Origin: an uncultured Lachnospiraceae bacterium
Lineage (GTDB): Bacteria > Bacillota > Clostridia > Lachnospirales > Lachnospiraceae
NCBI GenBank assembly: GCA_945827765.1
Contig: CALZPS010000019.1
Location: forward strand, 1-12,960
Length of the DNA stretch: 12,960 bases
Direction of reading: 5' to 3'
Shown here in pieces: positions 1-6,400 of the stretch. Below the pieces are notes generated by a model, which worked only from the letters and a program-made list of their open reading frames with translations, was not told the DNA's origin and searched no databases. The position numbers were made by a program, and so were the translations under genes. The first letter of the stretch is position 1, and each line of letters opens with the position of its first letter.

Positions 1-45
1 ACACAAGGAGTATCGTCGGCAGCGTCAGATGTGTATAAGAGACAG
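1..45. other. Illumina Nextera adapter (artefact, not genomic)
   Basis: Positions 13-45 match the Nextera read-1 transposase adapter, ending in the 19-bp Tn5 mosaic end AGATGTGTATAAGAGACAG (27-45). Positions 5-12 (AAGGAGTA) look like the i5 index known as S507/N507, and 1-4 (ACAC) are the end of the P5 primer. The exact reverse complement lies at 12916-12960. Genome sequence starts at 46. A reading frame beginning inside this adapter gives the well-known artefact peptide MCIRDR. Confidence 0.97.
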
Positions 46-47
46 GT

Positions 48-1046
48 ATGAAACTGGCGTTGTCATTTCCTTATTTAATGAATGTAATTCTGGTTGTTTT
101 GTTTATGCCCCAACTAAGTTATATAAAAGGAAGTATCACAAATTATTCCATGGGTACTTCTGTGTATATCTGTTATGTAACAGTAGCGTTGTATACTCTT
201 GCAGAAAGCATAGTTTTTATCCACAGTTGGAAAAATCTTAACAGACACAAACAGATTATTATCTCCACATATTTATTGATAACCATCGGAGTGACTGTGT
301 ATCAAATGCTCTATCCCGAAGCACTGATCACTGCATTAGCTCCGACCTTTGCGGTGATTGGTGCATATCTAAATATGGAAAATCCGCTATATATCAAACT
401 CAAGAAATATAACAACGAAATGATAATGGGATTTGCTACGCTTGTCGAAAACCGCGATGATAATACCGGAGGACATATCCACAGAACAACCGCTTATGTA
501 AGATTATTGGCGGAAGAATTGAAAAAACGTGGTTTTTACAAAGAGCAGTTGACAAAAGACTACATAGAAAATCTTATCTTGGCTGCTCCTATGCATGATA
601 TAGGAAAAATTGCCATTCCTGATTCCATATTGCAAAAACCCGGAAAATTAACATATGAAGAATTTGAAATCATGAAGACACATACGCAGAGAGGCGGAAA
701 AATAATACAAGATACATTTGGACATCTTGAGGATGATATTTATGAGCGTATAGCTTACGAGGTTGCAACTCATCATCACGAAAAATGGAACGGAAAAGGT
801 TACCCTGACGGATTGGCTGGCAGTGAAATCCCATTGTGTGCCCGGATAATGGCAATTGCCGATGTGTTTGATGCGGTATCTGCAAAGCGCTGTTACCGGG
901 ATGCATTGCCGTTAGATGAATGCTTTCATATCATAGAAGAAGGCAGCGGACAAGACTTTGATCCGGTTATAACAGACGTTTTTTTGGATATTCGAGAAAA
1001 AATTGAGAGAGACATTCTGAAAAACGAGACGAAACACGCTTCGTGA
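48..1046 (+). CDS. HD-GYP domain c-di-GMP phosphodiesterase, membrane-bound, 5'-truncated
   Basis: Probable cyclic-di-GMP phosphodiesterase acting at the inner face of the membrane. From the ATG at 48, about four hydrophobic segments (roughly residues 8-24, 37-60, 70-87 and 90-107) precede an HD-GYP domain (about 125-325). The domain shows ENRDDNTGGH (134-143), HDIGKIAIPD with the catalytic HD at 183-184, a further His at 212, HHE (243-245) and GYP (251-253), so the signature looks complete. Genome sequence begins at 46 and the frame is stopped inside the adapter. The ATG at 48 is therefore only the first Met left, and no ribosome site can be judged. Proteins of this type usually have about seven membrane helices before the ENP-Y-KL linker, so I infer that roughly three helices are missing. 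Neighbours say nothing specific about its pathway. Confidence 0.9.
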   Translation: MKLALSFPYLMNVILVVLFMPQLSYIKGSITNYSMGTSVYICYVTVALYTLAESIVFIHSWKNLNRHKQIIISTYLLITIGVTVYQMLYPEALITALAPTFAVIGAYLNMENPLYIKLKKYNNEMIMGFATLVENRDDNTGGHIHRTTAYVRLLAEELKKRGFYKEQLTKDYIENLILAAPMHDIGKIAIPDSILQKPGKLTYEEFEIMKTHTQRGGKIIQDTFGHLEDDIYERIAYEVATHHHEKWNGKGYPDGLAGSEIPLCARIMAIADVFDAVSAKRCYRDALPLDECFHIIEEGSGQDFDPVITDVFLDIREKIERDILKNETKHAS

Positions 1047-1063
1047 GTTCCGCTCGTTGTTTC
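1023..1063 (+). terminator. weak hairpin at the end of the HD-GYP gene
   Basis: AACGAG (1023-1028) can pair with CTCGTT (1053-1058), and GAAAC (1031-1035) alternatively with GTTTC (1059-1063). The structure overlaps the stop codon at 1044-1046 and has no T-tract after it, so a role in termination is only a possibility. Confidence 0.2.
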
Positions 1064-1079
1064 GCGTATTAACAGGAAA

Positions 1080-1110
1080 ACGGTGCAGCCCCTTCTCGGA
1101 GTTGCACCGT
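1080..1110 (-). terminator. hairpin downstream of tRNA-Arg, likely intrinsic terminator
   Basis: ACGGTGCA (1080-1087) is a perfect 8-bp inverted repeat of TGCACCGT (1103-1110). After one mismatch, four further pairs (CTCC/GGGG on the minus strand) extend the stem around a 5-nt loop. Read on the minus strand it lies about 57 nt past the tRNA 3' end and is followed by TTTT then CC, a short U-run. On the plus strand there is no T-run, so it fits the tRNA better than the HD-GYP gene. Confidence 0.5.
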
Positions 1111-1166
1111 ATTCCTGCATAATATCTTCTTTTTCCGGCGACACCTGAATGGTATCGCCTTTTTTC

Positions 1167-1238
1167 CGCGTCTGAACGGAATCGAACCGCCGCACATGCC
1201 TCCGGAGGGCATCGCTCTATCCCCTGAGCTACAGACGC
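1167..1238 (-). tRNA. tRNA-Arg (anticodon CCG)
   Basis: Read on the minus strand the cloverleaf folds completely. The acceptor is GCGTCTG with CAGACGC, the D-arm is GCTC/GAGC, and the anticodon stem is ATGCC/GGCAT around the 7-nt loop CTCCGGA. That loop gives anticodon CCG (codon CGG, arginine). A 4-nt variable loop follows, then T-arm GGCGG-TTCGATT-CCGTT with two G-U pairs. The discriminator base is G (1167). The 3' CCA is not encoded. The gene sits alone between a + strand gene and a + strand operon, so it needs its own promoter and terminator. tRNA genes are common integration sites, but I see no att-like duplication or integrase here. Confidence 0.95.
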
Positions 1239-1279
1239 ATAATAATGAGGTTCCGGCAAGCATACATCGGAACGCAATA

Positions 1280-1311
1280 ATTATGCTAACACAAAACACA
1301 ATAAAAGTAAA
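1280..1311 (-). promoter_or_regulatory. candidate promoter of tRNA-Arg
   Basis: On the minus strand CATAAT (1280-1285) resembles a -10 box about 42 bp before the tRNA. The best -35-like hexamer, TTTACT (1306-1311), is 20 bp away, longer than the usual 16-18, so the exact boxes are uncertain. An A-tract-rich stretch directly upstream (1316-1355) could compensate as an UP element. Confidence 0.3.
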
Positions 1312-1315
1312 GGAC

Positions 1316-1384
1316 TTTTTTGCCCTTACGCTTTTTCTGCTTTTTCGCTTTTTTTGCCCCCGGTCAGGCGATGTCCGGTCAGGC
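1316..1384. promoter_or_regulatory. A-tract array and 10-bp direct repeat upstream of the tRNA; otherwise gene-free
   Basis: Between the tRNA (ends 1238) and the MarR promoter (1448) I see no gene. The stretch holds four T-runs on the plus strand (1316-1321, 1332-1336, 1341-1345, 1349-1355), which are A-tracts upstream of the tRNA on the minus strand. The last three are spaced about 9 bp apart. Beyond them the 10-mer CCGGTCAGGC occurs twice (1360-1369 and 1375-1384). CCGGT (1375-1379) also pairs with ACCGG (1386-1390). The tracts may act as an UP element or curved DNA. The role of the direct repeat is unknown. Confidence 0.4.
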
Positions 1385-1447
1385 AACCGGAAAAGAATAG
1401 ATTGAAACAAACGAACATATCAATCGCTTAACAAACAAAGATTACTC

Positions 1448-1476
1448 TTGACATTTATTAGGTACCTATCTATAAT
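1448..1476 (+). promoter_or_regulatory. consensus sigma-A promoter of the marR-MFS operon
   Basis: TTGACA (1448-1453) and TATAAT (1471-1476) are both perfect consensus hexamers with an ideal 17-bp spacer. The transcription start is expected near 1483, giving a leader of roughly 50 nt before the ATG at 1536. Such a strong core promoter fits a unit that is kept off by a repressor. Confidence 0.92.
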
Positions 1477-1491
1477 TAGTTAGGTACCTAT
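1458..1491. promoter_or_regulatory. tandem palindromic operator, probably for the MarR protein
   Basis: TTAGGTACCTAT occurs twice (1458-1469 and 1480-1491). Each copy contains the perfect 10-bp palindrome TAGGTACCTA. The copies are 22 bp apart, two helical turns, so both face the same side of the DNA. One lies in the -35/-10 spacer and the other on the expected transcription start. This layout fits cooperative repression by two dimers. The encoded MarR protein is the obvious candidate ligand by autoregulation, which is inference. Confidence 0.85.
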
Positions 1492-1535
1492 TTTTTGAAG
1501 GCAACCCAATTTAAGATAAAACGGAGGAGCTTATC

Positions 1536-1976
1536 ATGAAAGACGAAGAAATCGTCCAGTTATTTTTTGATGTCAGCAGATTGAACCATCAATTTTCCCA
1601 AACACAGCCCCGCAGCATGAGTCCGTTCCGCGGACAGTACCGCTGCCTGTATATATTAAAACAATCAGGAACAATCACACAAAAAGAGTTAGCCGAAATA
1701 CTTTCCATTCGTCCTGCTTCAGTCAGTGAGATTTTACTACGGATGGAACAAAAAGGATGGGTCAGGCGAACTGCCTCCGGCAAAGACAAACGAATCAGTC
1801 TGATTTCCCTCACTGAAGAGGGACAGCGCCAGGCGGAAATCATTTGTGCAGACCGCGCCAGATATCACAGTAATATGCTGTCCGAATTAACCGAAAGCGA
1901 CAAGGAACATTTTGCCATTGCCCTGCAAAAAATCAAAGCATACTATATTTCTATGATGGAGGATAAAAAACAATGA
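1536..1976 (+). CDS. MarR-family transcriptional repressor
   Basis: A 146-aa protein of typical MarR length. It has an N-terminal dimerisation helix, a winged helix-turn-helix at about 46-97 (TITQKELAEIL for the first helices, recognition helix PASVSEILLRMEQKGWV at 60-76, wing residues DKR at 84-86), and C-terminal helices for dimerisation. MarR proteins bind palindromic operators as dimers and release them on binding small, often toxic, ligands. The start is set by GGAGGAG at 1523-1529, six bases before the ATG. It is the first gene of a two-gene operon, overlaps the exporter gene by 4 nt, and lies directly downstream of a promoter carrying two palindromes. It most likely represses itself and the exporter. 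The inducing ligand cannot be told from sequence. Confidence 0.93.
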   Translation: MKDEEIVQLFFDVSRLNHQFSQTQPRSMSPFRGQYRCLYILKQSGTITQKELAEILSIRPASVSEILLRMEQKGWVRRTASGKDKRISLISLTEEGQRQAEIICADRARYHSNMLSELTESDKEHFAIALQKIKAYYISMMEDKKQ

Positions 1977-3376
1977 GTACTGCCAAAACATTAACAGACA
2001 AAAAAAGAACGATGATATTTCTCAATATTGTCGTTACTTGTATTGCCTCATCCATGCTTTCCACTGCTTTGACGACAGCACTCCCGGCCATTCTCAATGA
2101 TTTCCAAATCAGCGTTACAACCGGACAGTGGCTCACAAGTGGATTTTCCCTCGCTGCCGGAATCGTGATGCCTCTGACTGCCTTTTTGATTACAAGATTC
2201 CCCACTCGCAGGCTCTATTTATCCGGGTTATCCCTCTTTATTCTGGGATTGGTATTGTGCGTCACCGCCCCCAATTTTCCTCTTTTGATGGTCGCCAGAA
2301 TTCTTCAAGCGGGTGGAAACGGAATTCTGACTGCGATGAGTCAGGTGATCATTTTATCCATCTATCCACCGGAAAAACGGGGAACTGCCATGGGGTGGTA
2401 TGGGCTCTCTGTCAGCGCCGCACCCATTATTGCACCGGTTTTAGCCGGGATGATTGTGGATGTACTGGGCTGGCGCGCTATCTTTTACCTTACCATTGGC
2501 ATTACACTCATCGCCTTACTTCAGGCATGGTTCATTTTTGACGATGTACTGGAAACCACGAAGCAAACTTTCGATGTAGTATCTTTCATCATCAGTATAT
2601 TTGCCTTCGGAGGAATCACTTTAGGTGTAGGCAATCTGGGAAGTTATAACCTTGTCAGTCCACAAGTACTCCTCACGCTCCTTATCGGTTGTATTGCCGC
2701 AATATTTTTTGTCCGCAGGCAATTACATCTGGAGCATCCTTTTCTGGAGTTGAGAGTATTGAAAAGCAAAAATTATATGCTCAGTGTAATCGGAAGTATC
2801 CTGCTTTATTTTGTCATGATGGGTTCTTCCATGATTATGCCCTTATATGTCCAGACCATTATGGGCTACTCCGCAACTTTTTCCGGACTGGTCTCAGCAC
2901 CCGGTTCAGTCGCTGTCGCACTCATCAGTCCGCTTGCCGGAAAACTATATGATAAAATCGGGATGAAACTATTGTTTATCGGAGGATCTATTTTCCTGTG
3001 TATCAGCAACATCAGCCTCTTCTTTATCACGATGGATTCGTCTGTCTGGGTGGCAGGTATTTTGAATGTTGTCCGCTGTGCCGCCATCGGCTGCCTGATG
3101 ATGCCACTGGTAACATGGGGAACCAGTTTTGTCAAAACGGAGTTTACCGCACACGCCACGGCATTGCTGACCTCCCTGCGGACGATTTCAGGTGCCATCG
3201 GAACAGCGGTATTTGTAGGTATTATGAACTTTGTCGCAACCTATTCTGCAGAAACTTTGGGGGCAAATGCTCCGATACATGGACTGAATGTCACCTTTCT
3301 TTGCATGGGACTGGTTTCTGTCCTTCTGTTATTGATTGGAATATTCGGAATAAAATCCAAAAAACATACCCCATAA
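1973..3376 (+). CDS. DHA2-type MFS multidrug exporter (14-TM, EmrB/QacA-like)
   Basis: A 467-aa, very hydrophobic protein matching the size and pattern of the 14-helix drug:H+ antiporters. Visible landmarks are a motif-A-like loop after the second helix (FLITRFPTRR, 71-80), motif B-like RILQAGGNG (109-117) and motif C-like GLSVSAAPIIAPVLAG (144-159), which is the antiporter motif, followed by LGWRAIFYLTIGI. A second motif-A-like loop (GKLYDKIG, 323-330) lies in the second half. The acidic residue usual in helix 1 of QacA-like proteins (FLDxTIVNVALP type) is not seen: this region reads IASSMLSTALTTALPAI. Substrate preference may therefore differ. The ATG overlaps the marR stop (ATGA), with GGAGG at 1958-1962 ten bases upstream, so translation is coupled. 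It is probably induced by substrates that release the MarR repressor. Substrate unknown. Confidence 0.92.
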   Translation: MSTAKTLTDKKRTMIFLNIVVTCIASSMLSTALTTALPAILNDFQISVTTGQWLTSGFSLAAGIVMPLTAFLITRFPTRRLYLSGLSLFILGLVLCVTAPNFPLLMVARILQAGGNGILTAMSQVIILSIYPPEKRGTAMGWYGLSVSAAPIIAPVLAGMIVDVLGWRAIFYLTIGITLIALLQAWFIFDDVLETTKQTFDVVSFIISIFAFGGITLGVGNLGSYNLVSPQVLLTLLIGCIAAIFFVRRQLHLEHPFLELRVLKSKNYMLSVIGSILLYFVMMGSSMIMPLYVQTIMGYSATFSGLVSAPGSVAVALISPLAGKLYDKIGMKLLFIGGSIFLCISNISLFFITMDSSVWVAGILNVVRCAAIGCLMMPLVTWGTSFVKTEFTAHATALLTSLRTISGAIGTAVFVGIMNFVATYSAETLGANAPIHGLNVTFLCMGLVSVLLLLIGIFGIKSKKHTP

Positions 3377-3436
3377 TCCTTTGGTTTGGCACCAGAAGTA
3401 ATTTTACATACCTGTTGCCCGGCAGAGCATATTGAT

Positions 3437-3472
3437 ATCCGGCGGATGTTACCCCCGCCGGATTCTTTTTTT
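3437..3472 (+). terminator. intrinsic terminator of the marR-MFS operon
   Basis: ATCCGGCGG (3437-3445) and CCGCCGGAT (3455-3463) form a perfect 9-bp GC-rich stem with a 9-nt loop, followed by TCTTTTTTT (3464-3472). It lies 61 bp past the MFS stop. Read from the other side the stem is followed by ATCAATATGC, not a T-run, so it should stop + strand transcripts only, not the converging pilus operon. Confidence 0.93.
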
Positions 3473-3487
3473 GCGTTTCTTCCTTTC

Positions 3488-6400
3488 CTAAGATAGCATT
3501 GGAGCTTTCTTTTTTCTCCACCGGAAAAGTACAATACCAAAGCCAATCAACGCAAATGCAGCCGTGAGCATAAAATACAACCCGGTCTGGCTGTCGCCGG
3601 TCATCGGCATACTAAATGTCACAGAGTTTCCGATTGTGCAGGTCATATCATAGAAACAGTATTTCCCTGACACTTTATCATACACTGCCTTATTGATATC
3701 CGCTCCGGTTGTCTCAATCTCTTCCGCTGTCAGTTCCGTCGGCAGGGTGATTTCGATATTGTCCTTAAGAAGGGTATTCCCGTCCACGGTTGAAACTTCA
3801 GTTACTACATAATGCTGCGGAATCAGGTCGCTCCAGATGATTTCTCCGTTGCTGTCTGTCGTTGCCGTCTGTTCTGTCCCGTCTTCCACACCGACCAGCC
3901 TGAACGTCACACCTGCAAGCGGCCTGTTCGTATCTGCCGCCAGCTTTATGATCTTGATGCTGCCGTTCTCGGTTCTGTCATATACATTGACGGCAAGATT
4001 TTCTACGGAGATAGTACCTCGCATGACATGATCCCCGTCATAAATCTGTGTTGCACTGCCATTTGAGGGCTGCATAATGATTGCTTTCAGCCCGAGATTC
4101 ACATCCGTTCTCCCACCTGGGTTTTCTATGAAATTCATCGTGCCTTCCAGCCGATAGTACTTCGGCGCAGATACCTCTTTCAAGCAATAAGTTCCAAGCG
4201 GATAAATAATCTTTGTATCTCCCGAAACTCTATACAACGCATCGGACTTCAGCACTGTCCCGTCATGAAGCGTCGTGTTGGATACAAAATAAGATTCATT
4301 TGCACAGTTCAAAATTCCTTTATCATTTGTTCTAAAATACCATTTTCTGAACGGTGTTCCATCCGTTTTGCCGTCTATATTCGTATAATAAGTCAGTTCA
4401 AAAACGGCTCCTTCCAACGATGTGATACCTTTTGCTTTTGGCTGTTTTGTGTCATAATCCATCTTCTGAAGTGTCAGGCTGAACGGGTCATCCGTCGGCA
4501 TTTCCTTACAGCTGACTTTCGCCGTCGTTCCGGCAGTGACCGTCACAGTATGGATGCCATTTCCGGCTCCATCCAATGAACCATCGCAGAGCAGATAGCC
4601 CTTAGATGCCGTAGTCTCTTTGACATAGTACGTTCCTGCCGCAATATCCACAGTCGGCGTATTTCCATTCTCATCCGTTGTCAGAGTCGTAACCGCTTTC
4701 GTGCAGGCCGAGTCGCTGTACACCGTATATACCGCCCCTTTCAAAGAATAGCAGGAATTACCGTCCGCCAGCGATGGATTCGCCGAAGTCTTGCTCAGCG
4801 TAAGCTTTCCATTTGCCAGAGGCTCCTTACAGGTAAATGTTGCGGTCTGGCCCGGGCTGACTGTCACAGTATGGACACCCTTGTTGGAACCGTCGGTACC
4901 GTCACACAGCTTGTAGCCCTTGGATGCCGTAGTCTCCTTGACATAGTATGTCCCTGCCGCAACTCCCGCACTTGTCGCATTTCCGCTTGCATCCGTCGTC
5001 ATCGTTGTTACGCGTTTCGTGCAGGCTGCATCGCTGTAAATGCTGTACACTGCACCCTGCAGGGAATAATTTGCATTCCCGTCCGTTATCGCCGCATTGG
5101 CAGACCTCTTTTGCACCTTCACCTTTGCAAGCTGCGGGACTTCCTTTACATTCAGCACATACGGAGCCGCAGAGGTGTGATTCACTGTCACATTGACCGT
5201 GTAGACCGTACTGTCCAGTTGATATCCCGGTGATGCAGTTGCCTCCTTCACATAGTACGTCCCCGGCGGCAGTTCCATTTTGCCGCAGTTTCCGCCGGCA
5301 TCCGTAAAGAACACGTTTGCCAGAAATCCTTCTACTGCCGCCTGCGTGCAGGCTGCATCCTTATACACACCGTATGCCGCACCCTCCAGACTATAATTGC
5401 TGTTACCACTGGTAACGGATGTATTGGATGAGGTCTTCTTCAGTGTTAAATATCCCGGTGTCTGACTCATCTTTATAACCGTGATTGCCTTGCAGTATGT
5501 CTTCGCAGTAATATCACTGATCTGGTTTGTCGCACCGATGCCGGAATTATAAACACTACTTCTGATAGAATGCCACCATTTTCCGTCTCCGACATAGATT
5601 CCCGTATGGTGATGGTCAGAGCTTGCCGTAGAAAGCCCATCGCCCACATTGATTGCATATCCATTTCCGTCATAATACCCTACCGCCGGGCTGCCGCTGT
5701 TTGCGTCCCAGCACCAGATAATATCTCCCGGCTGTAAATACCCGTCATTTGTGATATCAGTCAGCATTCCCACTACAGACCAGAAATCGGTATTCCCATA
5801 CTTTGTAAAATAGGTCCGGTATTCGTAGTTGTTGTTTCTAAGGAACGTGCTCCAGTTGCCTGCACCAATGCCGCCCCATGCGGGGATTCCGTTGTATGCC
5901 GTATTATAATCGCAGCCCCATGTCTGGGTGCATGCCCGCCAGAGTGCATGCCATACAAACCCGGTACAGTTCAGCGAGGAAACACCAGCATAGTCATCGT
6001 AACCGTAGGTCATGTTTGTCGGTGTATCCCCATTCGGCTGCCGGTTGTCAGAGCCACCGTTCCTACTGCTGACAGAGTACGCGGTATTGAGATAATAATT
6101 GTCATTTCTATGAGAATTGAGCCAATTCATGACATTCTTTTCTGTCACCCCGAACCTGCCGCCAATGTATCCATAACCGCCGTTATATGTGCACGTCGTA
6201 GAATTTGCCAGATACTTAAACTCCGTCATAACGCCATACATCTCGACATCATAAGCAAACTCCACCTCGATGGATGCCTTTCCGGAATCAGGCATAACAA
6301 ATGTATATCCTTCTTCCGTCTCTTCGACACAAATCTCTACTCCCGTCTCGCCGTCATAAACTGCAATCCAGTTCATCTTGCAGCCGTCGTCAGGTTGTAC

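Noticed and set aside
29..241. Small + strand reading frame starting MCIRDRYETG
   Set aside because: It begins inside the adapter and overlaps the HD-GYP gene in another frame.
1167..1238. tRNA as an attachment site of an integrated element
   Set aside because: No integrase gene and no second copy of the tRNA 3' end found in the window.
4493..5455. Repeats as a CRISPR or non-coding repeat array
   Set aside because: Period is 321 nt, in frame, and encodes SpaA/CnaB domains.
5890..6240. Thioester adhesin domain, as in some streptococcal pilus tips
   Set aside because: The Cys lies in an NCTGFV motif with later HTGIY and WWHS motifs, which fits NlpC/P60; no thioester-type Cys-Gln motif pair was seen.
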